Source of the DNA: Streptomyces sp. Isolate_45
GTDB taxonomy: Bacteria > Actinomycetota > Actinomycetes > Streptomycetales > Streptomycetaceae
Direction: 5' to 3'
DNA: 64,000 nt
Assembly: GCF_024721315.2 (NCBI RefSeq)
Contig: NZ_JANFAK020000002.1
Location: 90,740-154,739, forward strand
Numbering within the stretch: the first letter of the stretch is position 1; each line of letters starts with the position of its first letter. Below, in pieces: positions 44,598-53,906 of this stretch. The position numbers and the translations under genes were made by a program. A model generated the notes under the pieces. It saw only the letters and a program-made list of their open reading frames with translations, was not told where the DNA came from and did no database searches.

Positions 44598-45346
44598 TTG
44601 GACTCCTTCTTCACGGTCCAGCCGCCGTCCACGGTCAGGTTCGTGCCGGTGATGTACGAGGCGTCGTCGGACGCGAGGAAGGCGACGGCGGCCGCCACTT
44701 CCTCGGGGAGGCCGAGCCGCCCGAGGGCGGTGGCACGGGCGGAGAGCAGACGGCCCTCCTCGTCCACGTCCTGCCAGTTCTCCGTGAGGATGGGGCCGGG
44801 CAGTACGGAGTTGAACCGCACCTCCGGTCCGTACTCGACCGCGAGTTGGCGGACGAGCGCGCACATGCCCCCCTTCGCTGCCGCGTAGGCCGGATAGCCC
44901 GGCAGACCGCACAGCGCGTGCACGCTGGACGTGGCCACGAAGGAGCCGCGGGCGGCGCGCAGGTCGTCGAGGAAGGTCCGTACGGCCAGGTAGGGCGCCT
45001 TGAGGTTGACGGCCATGTCACGGTCCCAGTCGCCGGCGGACAGTTCGTGGGCGGGCGCGGGCGTGTGGGTGAAGGCGTTGCTGTGCACGACGGCCACCGG
45101 GCCGAACATCGTGTGCGTGCGGCCCTTCAGGCTGCGCCAGTCCTGTTCGGAGGAGACGTCGCACGGCACGAACTCCGCGCGGCCCCCGTCGTCGCGGATC
45201 TTCCGCGCGAGTGCGGTGCCCGCCGCCTCGTCGATATCGGCGAGGACGACGGCGGCCCCTTCGGCGGCCAGACGTACGGCGCTGGCTGCGCCGATGCCGG
45301 ACGAGGCGCCGGTGACGACAGCGGTTCGCCCTGTGAATCGGTTCAT
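44594..45346 (-). CDS. short-chain dehydrogenase, probable D-galactose 1-dehydrogenase
   Basis: A 250-residue classical SDR. The nucleotide loop TGASSGIGAAS, the NLKAPYLAV structural motif, catalytic Ser in ATSSVHALCG and YAAAK (YxxxK) are intact, and ADIDEAAG after beta-2 favours NAD. Within an operon encoding a lactonase, galactonate dehydratase, kinase and aldolase, the missing step is oxidation of galactose to galactono-lactone, so galactose dehydrogenase is the inferred role; oxidation of another aldose such as L-fucose or L-arabinose is possible. Its start lies 58 bases after the kinase stop. Confidence 0.8.
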   Translation of the reverse strand: MNRFTGRTAVVTGASSGIGAASAVRLAAEGAAVVLADIDEAAGTALARKIRDDGGRAEFVPCDVSSEQDWRSLKGRTHTMFGPVAVVHSNAFTHTPAPAHELSAGDWDRDMAVNLKAPYLAVRTFLDDLRAARGSFVATSSVHALCGLPGYPAYAAAKGGMCALVRQLAVEYGPEVRFNSVLPGPILTENWQDVDEEGRLLSARATALGRLGLPEEVAAAVAFLASDDASYITGTNLTVDGGWTVKKESK

Positions 45347-45404
45347 GGCTGGTCTTTCGTGGGTGGAGTGGGGGAGTGGGCTGGGGGTGACCGGGACTCT
45401 CACG

Positions 45405-46346
45405 TCAGCGAGTGACGTCCGCACCGTGGAGCAGGTCCAGTTCTGCACGCCGGGGCAGGCCCTCCCAGTCGCCGGCCGCGGCCACCGCGAAGGCGCCGCA
45501 CGTCGCGGCGAGCAGGAGCCGGCCCGGGAGGTCGGTGCCGTCGAGGAGTCCGGCGAGGTATCCGGCGACGAAGGCGTCACCCGCGCCGATCGGATCCACC
45601 AGGGTGACCGGCAGGATGTCCTGGACGGCCTCGCCGCCGCGCGTGACCGCAAGGGCCCCTCGGGCGCCGAGTTTCACGACCGCTTCGCGCGGGCCGAGGT
45701 CGAGTAGGGTGCGCCCCATGTCGGCGGATTCGGCCTCGGGAACGACCAGCGAGGCCTCGTCGGGACCGGCGAAGACGATGTCCGCGCGGCTGACGAGGTG
45801 GGTCAGTTCGGCGGTGGCCTCCTCCCGGGTCCACAGCCGGGCCCGGTAGTTGAGGTCCAGGCTGACCGTGACGCCGGCGGCGCGGGCGAGCTCGACGGCC
45901 CGCCGTACGGCGGCCCGCGGCCCGTCGCCGAGAGCGGGGGTGATGCCGGTGACGTGCAGGATCCGGGCCTGGGCGATGAGTTCGGGGTCGATGTCCTCGG
46001 GGTCCAGGCGGGCGCCCGCGAGTCCGCGCCGGTAGTAGGTGACACGGGTGTGGTCGGGTGTGCGGCGCTCGCGCAGCATGAGCCCGGTCGGCGCGGCCTC
46101 GTCGACGCGTGCGCGAGTGACGTCGACGGCCTCACCGCGCAGTCCGGCGAGGATCATCGTGCCTGCGCTGTCGGCCCCGACCCGCCCGGTCCAGGACGCG
46201 GCGTGGCCGAGACGGCTGACGCCGATGGCGACCGTGGCCTCGGCCCCCGCGAACCCCAGGCGGAGCGAAGTGCCGGAGGCGAGCGGGCCGGGCCGGTCGG
46301 CCGCCAGGACAGCCATGGCTTCGCCGAGGGTGACGAGCGCGGTCAT
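45405..46346 (-). CDS. PfkB-family sugar kinase, probable 2-keto-3-deoxy-galactonate kinase
   Basis: A 313-residue ribokinase-fold enzyme. Start region VTLGEAMAVLAADRPGPL, SLRLGFAGAEATVAIGVSRL and RVTYYRRGLAGARLDPEDID are typical of 2-keto-3-deoxygluconate kinases, and the catalytic base and anion hole lie in LVDPIGAGDAFVAGYLAGLL. The expected product is KDPGal, which the neighbouring aldolase would cleave. Its ATG overlaps the stop of the aldolase gene, so it is co-translated. E. coli DgoK belongs to a different fold, so this is a non-orthologous replacement, seen in other actinobacteria. Confidence 0.85.
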   Translation of the reverse strand: MTALVTLGEAMAVLAADRPGPLASGTSLRLGFAGAEATVAIGVSRLGHAASWTGRVGADSAGTMILAGLRGEAVDVTRARVDEAAPTGLMLRERRTPDHTRVTYYRRGLAGARLDPEDIDPELIAQARILHVTGITPALGDGPRAAVRRAVELARAAGVTVSLDLNYRARLWTREEATAELTHLVSRADIVFAGPDEASLVVPEAESADMGRTLLDLGPREAVVKLGARGALAVTRGGEAVQDILPVTLVDPIGAGDAFVAGYLAGLLDGTDLPGRLLLAATCGAFAVAAAGDWEGLPRRAELDLLHGADVTR

Positions 46347-46975
46347 GAGCGGATGCCGTCCAGCAGTGTGGCGGCGCGTTCTCGCAGCGCCTCCAGGTCA
46401 CCGCCCTCGCAGGCGTCTCCGATCAGCGGGCTGCCCATGCCCAGGGCGCGCGCACCCGCTGCGAGATAGGCGGGGGCCTGGTCGAGCTCGATGCCACCCG
46501 TGGGAACGAGCGGGACGTGCGGCAGGGGTGCCCGAACGGCCCGCAGGTACTCCGGGCCGCCGACCGAGGCGGGAAAGAGCTTGACCATCGTGGCGCCCTC
46601 TCGCCAGGCCGCCACGATCTCGCTCGGCGTCAGGGCGCCGGGGAGCACCGGAACTCCGAGACGGCGGGCCTCTCGAATGACGTCCAGGCAGGCGGCCGGC
46701 GTGATGAGGTAGGTGGCGCCGGCTTCCACGGCGCGCATCGCGTCGGACGGGGTCATGACGGTGCCCGCGCCGAGGGCGATGGCGGCCGGCTTGGACTCGG
46801 CGTACTCACGCAGCGCGTGCAGGACTCCCGGGGTGGTGAGCGTGAACTCCATGGCCCGGATACCCGCTTCGTGGAGGGCGTCGGCGGTGGCGGCGAAGTG
46901 GCGGGGAGATCGGGAACGCAGGATCGCTATCACGGGGGCGACGGCGAGCGCGGGGACCAGGGGGTTGGGGGTCAT
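46343..46975 (-). CDS. KDPG/KDPGal aldolase
   Basis: A 210-residue class I aldolase of the Eda/DgoA family that splits 2-keto-3-deoxy-6-phospho-sugar acids to pyruvate and glyceraldehyde 3-phosphate. Glu43 is in RAMEFTLTTPG, the phosphate-binding GAGTVMTPSDAMRAVEAGA and the Schiff-base Lys132 in GATMVKLFPASVGGPEYLRA are intact. It overlaps both neighbours by ATGA and is the second gene of the galactonate operon. Context indicates KDPGal rather than KDPG as natural substrate. Confidence 0.9.
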   Translation of the reverse strand: MTPNPLVPALAVAPVIAILRSRSPRHFAATADALHEAGIRAMEFTLTTPGVLHALREYAESKPAAIALGAGTVMTPSDAMRAVEAGATYLITPAACLDVIREARRLGVPVLPGALTPSEIVAAWREGATMVKLFPASVGGPEYLRAVRAPLPHVPLVPTGGIELDQAPAYLAAGARALGMGSPLIGDACEGGDLEALRERAATLLDGIRS

Positions 46976-47934
46976 GCGGAACCTCGGGGGTCGTTTGAGG
47001 TGGTGGATGAGCCGGGGGATTGCGTCGGATCGTCGGCGAAGGGCGGGACCGGCAGGCCGGTGGCACCGGGCCGGCAGATGAAGATCCGGCCGGCGTGCGG
47101 CTCCGCCGCGAGCTGTTCGGCCGTCAGCCCGTCGGCCGCGGTGGTGATCATCAGGAGATCCAGATCCGGGCCGGCGAAGGCGCAGCTGGAGACCTGTGAG
47201 GCGGGAACCGTCACCACGGCGTGGAGTGCGCCGTCGGAGGTGTAGGCCCTGACCTGCCCGGCTCCCCACACCGCCACCCAGACCCGGCCCTCGGTGTCGA
47301 CCGACAGGCCGTCCGGCAGGCCGGCGGGGCCGATGTCGGCGAAGGGGCGGCGGGCCGAGAGGGCACCGGTGGCGGGGTCGTGGTCGAAGACGTCGACGCG
47401 GCGCGTAGGGCTGTCCGCGTAGTACAGCAGCCGGCCGTCGGGGCTCCAGCCGAGGCCGTTGGAGATGGTGACCGGGCTCAGCAGGGACGTCACGGTGCCG
47501 TCGGGGTCGAGGCGGTAGAGGGTGCCCGCGCCCCGGGTCGCGTCGTGGGCCATGGTGCCGGCCAGCAGTCGGCCGGCGGGGTCGCACTTGGCGTCGTTGA
47601 ACCGTCGCGGCGTGCCGTCGTCGGGGATGACGGGGGCGGCGAACGGAGTGACCACACCGGCGTCGTCCACCCGGAGGAAGGACGTCCCGGCGGCCGCCAG
47701 GAACCCGCCGGACGCGCACGGCGCGACCGCCCCGACGGTCCGGTCGAGGCTGAGGGTCGTCCCGGGGCCGAGATCCGGCAGACCGCTGTCGTCGTCACGG
47801 TCCACCAGACGAGCCCGGTGGACGAGGCCCGCCGTGATGTCCACCCACAGCAAGTCACCGTGTCCGGCATGCCAGACAGGGCCCTCGGTCAGGCGTCCCG
47901 GCAAGGGCGCGCACGGCAGTGCCGTCAAGTGCAT
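46972..47934 (-). CDS. SMP-30/gluconolactonase-family lactonase
   Basis: A 320-residue six-bladed propeller. The metal-binding residues are in LTEGPVWHAGHGDLLWVDIT (Glu), RFNDAKCDPAGRLLAGTM (Asn/Asp), TISNGLGWSPDGRLLYYADS and GLPDGLSVDTEGRVWVAVWG. The enzyme would hydrolyse galactono-lactone formed by the SDR to galactonate. It is the first gene of the operon, with AGAGGAG before its ATG, and is divergent from a ROK repressor gene across a 134-base gap containing a perfect short palindrome. Confidence 0.9.
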   Translation of the reverse strand: MHLTALPCAPLPGRLTEGPVWHAGHGDLLWVDITAGLVHRARLVDRDDDSGLPDLGPGTTLSLDRTVGAVAPCASGGFLAAAGTSFLRVDDAGVVTPFAAPVIPDDGTPRRFNDAKCDPAGRLLAGTMAHDATRGAGTLYRLDPDGTVTSLLSPVTISNGLGWSPDGRLLYYADSPTRRVDVFDHDPATGALSARRPFADIGPAGLPDGLSVDTEGRVWVAVWGAGQVRAYTSDGALHAVVTVPASQVSSCAFAGPDLDLLMITTAADGLTAEQLAAEPHAGRIFICRPGATGLPVPPFADDPTQSPGSSTTSNDPRGSA

Positions 47935-47960
47935 GGTGTCGCTCCTCTCTGATGCGACGA

Positions 47961-47973
47961 AACTCTAAGAGTT
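47961..47973. promoter_or_regulatory. palindrome in the lactonase/ROK divergent promoter region
   Basis: AACTC-TAA-GAGTT is a perfect inverted repeat 27 bases before the lactonase start in an AT-rich part of the gap. ROK-family repressors bind such AT-rich palindromes, and the adjacent ROK gene is the obvious regulator of the galactonate operon. Confidence 0.5.
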
Positions 47974-48068
47974 CTTCTAACCCATGTAAATACTCATCGT
48001 CCAACGCATGGAATAAGCTCGACCTCCAGTACGACAACGGCCGCTGCCCACACGGAAGGACGCAGCCC

Positions 48069-49319
48069 ATGGCGAAACGCACCGCCCAGGACATCCGCCG
48101 CCGCAATCGGTTCGACGCGCTGCGGTGCGTCTTCGCCGCCCCCGGCCCGGTGAGCCGGCAGGAGATCGCCGCGGCGACCGGCCTGTCCTTCGCGACCGTG
48201 GCCAACCTCGTCGCCGAGCTGCTGGAGGCGGGAGTCCTCCGCGAGGCCGGCCACGAGGACTCCAAGGGCGGGCGCCCGCGGGCCCGCCTCGCGGTCAACG
48301 CGGAGCGCGGTGCGCTGGTCGGGATCGACGTGGCGGAGACATCCGTCCAGGTCGAGCTGTTCGACCTGGCGCTGACGGTGCTGCGCAGCGTGCGGCTGCC
48401 GCTGCCGCAGACCGACGTTCGTCCGGACGACGTGGTCGACGCGATCGTGACGGGGGTCGAAGGCCTCTCGGACGCCACGGGCGCGGCTCCGCGCATCCTC
48501 GGTGCGGGCGTCAGCGTCCCCGGCCTGGTGGAGCGCGAGGGCGGCGTGTCCGTCTTCTCGCCCTATTGGTCCTGGCGCGACGTACCGCTGCGCTCCCTGC
48601 TCGCCGAGCGCCTCCCGATGCCCCTGTACCTGGACAACCCGCTCAAGGCCGGCACCGTCGCAGAGATGTGGTTCGGCGCCGGACGCGAGGTCGACGACCT
48701 CGTCGTCCTGACCCTCCGGGCAGGCGTCGGCGCGGGCATCGCCGTTGACGGAGCGCTCTACCGGGGTGCCACCAACAGCGCCGGGGAGTGGGGTCACACG
48801 TGCCTGGTCCGCGGCGGCCGGGAGTGCAGGTGCGGCAGGCAGGGCTGCGTCGAGGCCTACGTCAGCACCCGCGGCATCGCCCGCACAGTAAGGGAGCTGG
48901 ACGCGGAAAGCCCCCTGCTGGACGCCGACGAGGACACCGTCACCACCAATGTCGCCCGCGCCGCGGCGGAGGGCGACGCCGTGGCCACCGAAGCCGTGGC
49001 GCGGACCGCCCGCTACCTGGGGGAGGCCGCGGCCGATCTCCTCAACCTGTTCAATCCGCAGGCCCTGGTGCTGGGCGGCTGGGTGGCGGACCGGCTCGGC
49101 GAGCCGCTGCTGCGGCAGACCCGCGACGTCATCGCGGCGCACGCGCTACCGGCGACGCTCCAGGCGCTCACGTTCCAGTTGAGCACCGTGCCGGACAACC
49201 CGGTGAGCCTCGGAGCCGCCACCTTCGCCCTGGAGGGCTTCCTGGACGACCGCGAGACCTTCGGAACCGTGGCGGCGGGACGCCGTGCCGCCAGGGAGGC
49301 GAAAGCCCGCACGTCCTGA
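48069..49319 (+). CDS. ROK-family transcriptional repressor
   Basis: A 416-residue repressor. The N-terminal winged helix includes SRQEIAAATGLSFATVANLV and SKGGRPRARLAVN. The ROK sugar-kinase-like domain follows, with VVLTLRAGVGAGIAVDG, GEWGHTCLVRGG and the zinc-binding CRCGRQGCVEAY (CxCGxxGCxE). ATG 48069 follows GAAGGA. It is divergent from the galactonate operon and presumably represses it until a pathway intermediate binds. It is convergent with the LacI gene. Confidence 0.9.
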   Translation: MAKRTAQDIRRRNRFDALRCVFAAPGPVSRQEIAAATGLSFATVANLVAELLEAGVLREAGHEDSKGGRPRARLAVNAERGALVGIDVAETSVQVELFDLALTVLRSVRLPLPQTDVRPDDVVDAIVTGVEGLSDATGAAPRILGAGVSVPGLVEREGGVSVFSPYWSWRDVPLRSLLAERLPMPLYLDNPLKAGTVAEMWFGAGREVDDLVVLTLRAGVGAGIAVDGALYRGATNSAGEWGHTCLVRGGRECRCGRQGCVEAYVSTRGIARTVRELDAESPLLDADEDTVTTNVARAAAEGDAVATEAVARTARYLGEAAADLLNLFNPQALVLGGWVADRLGEPLLRQTRDVIAAHALPATLQALTFQLSTVPDNPVSLGAATFALEGFLDDRETFGTVAAGRRAAREAKARTS

Positions 49320-49341
49320 GGGCGGCCCGGCACCCGGCCGC

Positions 49342-50385
49342 TCAGCCGGCCGGCGCCGCCGTGCTCTCGCGCACCACCAGGACGGGCGCCACCGAAGCCT
49401 GGCGCGGGCCGCCCGTCCCGCCGTCGATCTGCTCCAGGAGCAGGGTGACGCAGTGGCGGCCCACGGCGTCGAAGTCCTGCCGGACGGTGGTGAGGGGGGC
49501 GGGGAAGAACGCGGCCTCGGGAACGTCGTCGAAGCCGGTCACGCTCACGTCCTGGGGCACGCGCCGGCCCGCCTCCTGCAGCGCGCGCATGACGCCGAGG
49601 GCCATCTGGTCGTTGGCGGCGAAGATCGCGGTCACCTCAGGGCGGGCGGCCAGCTCACGTCCGGCGCGGTACCCCGATGCCGCCGACCAGTCACCGTAGA
49701 CGAGCGGAGGTACGACCGTGCCCGCGTCCTTGAGCGAGCGGTGCCACGCCTCGGCCCGGCGGCGCGCCGCGTACGAGTCGCGGGGCCCCGCGACGTGCCA
49801 GACCGTTCGGTGGCCGAGGCCCAGCAGGTGCGCCACCACGCTACGGGTGCCCTCGGCCTGGTCGATGTCGACGTTGGCGTAGCGGTGGCCGGTGTCCCCG
49901 TCGGCGAAGACCACGGGGACGGCGGACGGCAGTCGGAGTTCGGGGGTGTCCAGGATCTGCGACTCGATGAGGATGATGCCGTCCACCGACTGGACCATCA
50001 GCTGCTGGAACGCCTGGCGCACGGCCGCTTCGGTCTGTGCCCGGGCCCCCATGAAGTTCACGAACAGGTCGGCTTCGCGGGCGGCGTCGGAGATGGCGGC
50101 GAAGGTCCTGGCGTTGCCGTAGGCGCTGATGTCGAAACTGATGACGCCCAGCGTGCCGAAGCGCCCGGTGACCAGCGCTCGGGCGGCCGTGTTGGGCCGG
50201 TACCCGAGCATCTTCATCGCGGCCAGCACCCGCTCGCGCGTGGACGCGTCGACGTTCTCCCGGTTGTTGGCCACGCGCGAGACCGTCTGCGATGAGACTC
50301 CCGCCATGGCGGCGACGTCGGCCATGGAGGGCGACTGGCGCAGCGGACGGGACCTCGGTGTTCTTGCTCCGACCTCGCGCGGCAT
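49342..50385 (-). CDS. LacI-family transcriptional repressor
   Basis: A 347-residue LacI protein. The headpiece is MADVAAMAGVSSQTVSRVAN NREN, with hinge MLGYRPNTAARALVTGRFGT; the sensor domain has IFAANDQMALGVMRALQEAG and VTGFDDVPEAAFFPAPLTTV. LacI proteins bind palindromes centred on CG and intercalate Leu residues of the hinge there. The locus palindrome ATGTTTRCGTAAACAT has exactly this form and a copy (50541-50556) lies in the gap between this gene and the divergent GH30 gene, so this regulator is the best candidate for controlling all copies. Effector probably galactose, arabinose or a galacto-oligosaccharide. Confidence 0.92.
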   Translation of the reverse strand: MPREVGARTPRSRPLRQSPSMADVAAMAGVSSQTVSRVANNRENVDASTRERVLAAMKMLGYRPNTAARALVTGRFGTLGVISFDISAYGNARTFAAISDAAREADLFVNFMGARAQTEAAVRQAFQQLMVQSVDGIILIESQILDTPELRLPSAVPVVFADGDTGHRYANVDIDQAEGTRSVVAHLLGLGHRTVWHVAGPRDSYAARRRAEAWHRSLKDAGTVVPPLVYGDWSAASGYRAGRELAARPEVTAIFAANDQMALGVMRALQEAGRRVPQDVSVTGFDDVPEAAFFPAPLTTVRQDFDAVGRHCVTLLLEQIDGGTGGPRQASVAPVLVVRESTAAPAG

Positions 50386-50540
50386 GTGAACCGGACCTCC
50401 GAACCCCTGCCCCAGGCCGACTGCGTGGGCGCATTCCTTACGGATGGTAGCGCTGCGCGCCGAGGGGGGTGCGTTCCGTGCTACTCGCCGGTTCTCTTGA
50501 CACGCCTGGCCACCGCTTCGACACTCTCCCCCACCGCACG

Positions 50541-50556
50541 ATGTTCACGTAAACAT
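50541..50556. promoter_or_regulatory. LacI-type operator between lacI-like and GH30 genes
   Basis: ATGTTCACGTAAACAT matches the consensus at 15 of 16 positions and is a near-perfect palindrome. It lies 108 bases before the GH30 start and 156 bases before the divergent repressor start, allowing autoregulation. Confidence 0.75.
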
Positions 50557-50663
50557 CACACCAGGGTGGGCGGGGACCCGCGTTGGGCCGCTCCGACGCG
50601 GCGCACTCCTCAGGTTCCTTCACTTCCCCTGAACCCGTACCGGCTCACGACAGGAGATCAGCC

Positions 50664-52688
50664 GTGCACGTCTTCAGAAGAACGCCCCCGGACACCACCC
50701 GTCGCCACATGCGCAGGCAAACCATCCTCACCACCTCGCTCGCGGCCGTCGTCGCACTCCTCGTGGGGGGCGCGGCGTTACCTCCGGCCGCAGCTGCCGC
50801 CGTGCAGCCGGCACCGGTCCCTGTCCGCCTCGATCCCGGGTACCAGCAGGCCCCGTTCGAGGGGTGGGGCACCGCACTCGCATGGTTCGCCAACGTCACG
50901 GGCGGCTGGCCCGACGCCCAGCGCAACCGGCTCGCCGACGCCCTCTACGGCGCCGAAGGGCTCGGCCTCACCATCGCCCGCTACAACATCGGCGGTGGCG
51001 ACAGCCCGGAGACCGCGCCCTACATGCGCGCCGGGGCTGCCGTACCCGGTCACTGGAGCCGGTCCGGCACCCAGCTGCCCGATGCCTGGGACCCGGACAA
51101 CCCCGGTCACTGGGACCCGTACGCCGACGGCAACCAGCGTTGGTGGCTCAGGGCGGCCAAAGCCCGGGGCGCCGACACCTTCGAGGCGTTCTCGAACTCA
51201 CCGCCGTACTTCATGACCAACAGCGGGCGTGTGAGCGGGGCGGTGAACCCCATGGACGACAACCTGCGTTCCGATCAGTACGAGCGCTTCGCCGCCTACC
51301 TCGCCGGGTCTCTGCAGCGAGTGCAGAACAGCACGGGCCTCACCTTCGCCTCCGTGTCGCCCGTCAACGAACCGGGCACCGCCTACTGGCGCGCGGGCGG
51401 ACGCCAGGAAGGCTCGCACTGGGCCCCCGAGTCCCAGGCCCGCATGATCGGGGCACTGCGCGCCGAGCTCGACCGCAGTGGGATGCGAACACGGATCGCG
51501 GCGATGGACGAGACGGACCCGGACATGTTCCGTGCCAATTGGGACGGTTACGGCAACACCGTCCGCTCCTCCATCGGACGGCTCAACACCCACACCTACG
51601 GGACGGGCGGACGCAGCGGGGCACGGGACATCGCCAAGGGCGCGCACACGCCTCTGTGGATGTCGGAGGTGGACCTCGGTGGCACCGTCCCGCAGAGCTT
51701 TACCCACATGAGTCCGGCCCTCGACCTCGCGGAGCGCATCACCGACGACCTCACGCAGCTCGAACCCCGGGCATGGGTGCTGTGGCAGGCCGTCGAGGAC
51801 TACGAGAACATGACCCCGGCCCACGAGGACTCCAACTGGGGTTTGATTCAAACCGACTTCACCCCGGCCGACGCGTCGAAGGAGCCATTGCGCAAGAACA
51901 AGAAGTACTGGGCGATGGCTCAGTACAGCCGATTCATCAGGCCCGGCTCCCGCGTCATCGGCACGGACGACGACCACACTCTGGCTGCCATGCGCCCCGG
52001 CGGGCAGGGTGCGGTCGTGGTGCACACCAACCCCACGGGCTCGGCCCGTACGATCGAGCTGGATCTCACCGGCTTCCGGGAGGTCTCCTCCGCGCCGGTC
52101 CAGCGCTACACCACGGACGCGACCCGCGACGTTCACCGGGAATCCGACGTCCCCATCAGCGGCAAGCGCCTCACCGTGACCCTCGCCGCCCATTCGGTCA
52201 CGACCCTTGTCGTACCGGGCGCGTCCGGGGTCGACCCCGAGAAGGCGGCCCCCGCGGCCGGTTCCGTGCTTCTGGTCAACGACCACAGCGGGCTCGCCCT
52301 CACCGCCGCCGCGGCCGGAGCCGACAGCGCACTCGTCCAGCGTCCCCCGAGCCGGCTCGACACCACACAGCAGTGGACCCTCATGAGGTCGTTGCCCGGT
52401 GACTGGAGCAGCACGGCCTCGTACCGCCTGACGAACGCGGGCAGCGGCCAAGCCCTCGCTGTCGTGGGCGGCGAACTCACCCTCCTTCCACCGGGCCCGT
52501 CCGAGCAGCAGCAGTGGATGCTGTCCACCTCCGGCAACGGACACCACACCGTGATCAACAGCGCGACCGGCACCCTCCTCGACGTCACCGGCGCCTCCAC
52601 CGCCGTAGACGCTCCGGTCGGCATCTACCGACCCAATACGGGGCGCAACCAATCCTGGACCTTCCGCGCGGACCCGGTGGCCGGGTAG
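50664..52688 (+). CDS. secreted GH30 endo-beta-1,6-galactanase-like enzyme with ricin-type lectin
   Basis: A 674-residue secreted enzyme. GTG 50664 has AGGAG seven bases upstream; the signal peptide (MRRQTILTTSLAAVVALLVG GAA) follows a short basic extension. The catalytic barrel reads FEGWGTALAWFANVTGGWPD and GLTIARYNIGGGDSPE; acid/base Glu236 is in SPVNEPGTAYW and nucleophile Glu335 in PLWMSEVDLGG. SNSPPYFMTNSGRVSG is characteristic of the GH30 subfamily 5 (formerly GH5) galactanases, which cleave beta-1,6-galactan side chains of arabinogalactan. A beta-sandwich and a ricin-like module with QQW motifs (QQWTLMRS, QQQWMLSTSG) form the C-terminus. Confidence 0.9.
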   Translation: MHVFRRTPPDTTRRHMRRQTILTTSLAAVVALLVGGAALPPAAAAAVQPAPVPVRLDPGYQQAPFEGWGTALAWFANVTGGWPDAQRNRLADALYGAEGLGLTIARYNIGGGDSPETAPYMRAGAAVPGHWSRSGTQLPDAWDPDNPGHWDPYADGNQRWWLRAAKARGADTFEAFSNSPPYFMTNSGRVSGAVNPMDDNLRSDQYERFAAYLAGSLQRVQNSTGLTFASVSPVNEPGTAYWRAGGRQEGSHWAPESQARMIGALRAELDRSGMRTRIAAMDETDPDMFRANWDGYGNTVRSSIGRLNTHTYGTGGRSGARDIAKGAHTPLWMSEVDLGGTVPQSFTHMSPALDLAERITDDLTQLEPRAWVLWQAVEDYENMTPAHEDSNWGLIQTDFTPADASKEPLRKNKKYWAMAQYSRFIRPGSRVIGTDDDHTLAAMRPGGQGAVVVHTNPTGSARTIELDLTGFREVSSAPVQRYTTDATRDVHRESDVPISGKRLTVTLAAHSVTTLVVPGASGVDPEKAAPAAGSVLLVNDHSGLALTAAAAGADSALVQRPPSRLDTTQQWTLMRSLPGDWSSTASYRLTNAGSGQALAVVGGELTLLPPGPSEQQQWMLSTSGNGHHTVINSATGTLLDVTGASTAVDAPVGIYRPNTGRNQSWTFRADPVAG

Positions 52689-52808
52689 TAGCAACGACGG
52701 ATTCGGCCGCGTTGCCGGAGGCGAACCCCGCGGTCCGCCTCCGGGCGCGCCGGGCGCGCCGTGACGGTGTCGGGGGAGGTGTTGCCCGGCATTCACGCGC
52801 CGGCCGCA

Positions 52809-52824
52809 TTGGTTGCGTAAACAT
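52809..52824. promoter_or_regulatory. LacI-type operator before the metallophosphoesterase gene
   Basis: TTGGTTGCGTAAACAT keeps the right half and centre of the consensus, with two mismatches in the left half. It lies 66 bases before the metallophosphoesterase start. Confidence 0.6.
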
Positions 52825-52889
52825 ACGGGGTCTCGTCCACGGGGCCGGCCCGCGTGCGCGCCCCACATCAGCGTAAGGACCACACATTC

Positions 52890-53906
52890 ATGAAACGCAG
52901 GTCTCTGATCACCTCGGCGGCGGGCGCAATCACCCTTGGCGCCACGACCTCGACGCCGGCCGGGGCGCAGCCGCTCGGCCACCCTCCTACCACGCCGCTG
53001 AGCACGTTCAACGTCATCAGCGACATTCAGGGGGACCTGGGTGACTTGACCGTCGCCCTGAGGGACATCGCGGCCACCGCCCCGAACGGTGCGGGAATCG
53101 CCGTGGCGGGCGACATCACGCCGCGCGGTTACGACTTCGAATACGCGGCGGTGCGGCAGGTACTGGAGCGAGGTCCCCGCCCGCGCGAGATCGCCTGGGC
53201 CATCGGCAACCACGAGTTCTACGTCCCCAAGTACGCCGATCCGCAGACGCTCGCCCTGGCCACTTGGCCCAACGGCGCCACCGAGGACTCCCTGTTCCGA
53301 AGCTTCTACCGGTTCGCCGGGCGCAGCGCCGTGTACGCGGAGACGACGTTCGGCGGCATACCCGTCCTGACCATCGGAACCGAGCGCTACATGCACTACC
53401 AGGACCCCAAACTTTGGGACGAAGTGTGGCTGAGCGAGGCGCAGTTGTCGTGGCTTGACGAGCGACTACGGTACTGGGCAGGACGTCGCAAACCGGTGAT
53501 GGTGGTCGCCCACCACCCTCTGCCGGACACGGTGTCGGGGACACGCAACAAGCTCTACATGAGCGATTACCTCCAGGCCGACGCACTGCTCGACCTGCTG
53601 GGTCGCCACCGGGACGTGTTCCTCTTCAGCGGGCACACGCACTGGAACCTGGCCCTGTCCGACTGGTACGTGCGCCGGGTCGTGCCCGGCACTGCCAACC
53701 TGGACGGGTTCTCGGTGGTCAACACCGGCGCCGTACAGACCGGCTTCACCGATAACGGACAGGGCGGCGAGAACACGGTCCCCGGAGTCTTCAACCAGGG
53801 CCTCCAAGTCGAGGTGCACCGGGACCGCGTCGTCGTCAAGGCGCGCGACTTCGCGGCAGGGCGCTGGCTCAAGCAGGTCTCCGTCCCCCTGGCCACCAGG
53901 ATCTGA
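52890..53906 (+). CDS. exported calcineurin-like metallophosphoesterase
   Basis: A 338-residue protein with an N-terminal export signal (MKRRSLITSAAGAITLGATT; the KRRS start suggests the Tat route). The two-metal motifs are SDIQGDL, VAGDITPRG, IGNHEFY, VVAHHPLP and FSGHTHWN; the first metal motif has Gln where many family members have His (D-x-H). Family members cleave phosphomonoesters or phosphodiesters. The gene sits between two galactan hydrolases and carries a copy of their operator, so it may remove phosphate or a phosphodiester-linked lipid (GPI anchor) from arabinogalactan proteins. That role is inference. Confidence 0.85.
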   Translation: MKRRSLITSAAGAITLGATTSTPAGAQPLGHPPTTPLSTFNVISDIQGDLGDLTVALRDIAATAPNGAGIAVAGDITPRGYDFEYAAVRQVLERGPRPREIAWAIGNHEFYVPKYADPQTLALATWPNGATEDSLFRSFYRFAGRSAVYAETTFGGIPVLTIGTERYMHYQDPKLWDEVWLSEAQLSWLDERLRYWAGRRKPVMVVAHHPLPDTVSGTRNKLYMSDYLQADALLDLLGRHRDVFLFSGHTHWNLALSDWYVRRVVPGTANLDGFSVVNTGAVQTGFTDNGQGGENTVPGVFNQGLQVEVHRDRVVVKARDFAAGRWLKQVSVPLATRI

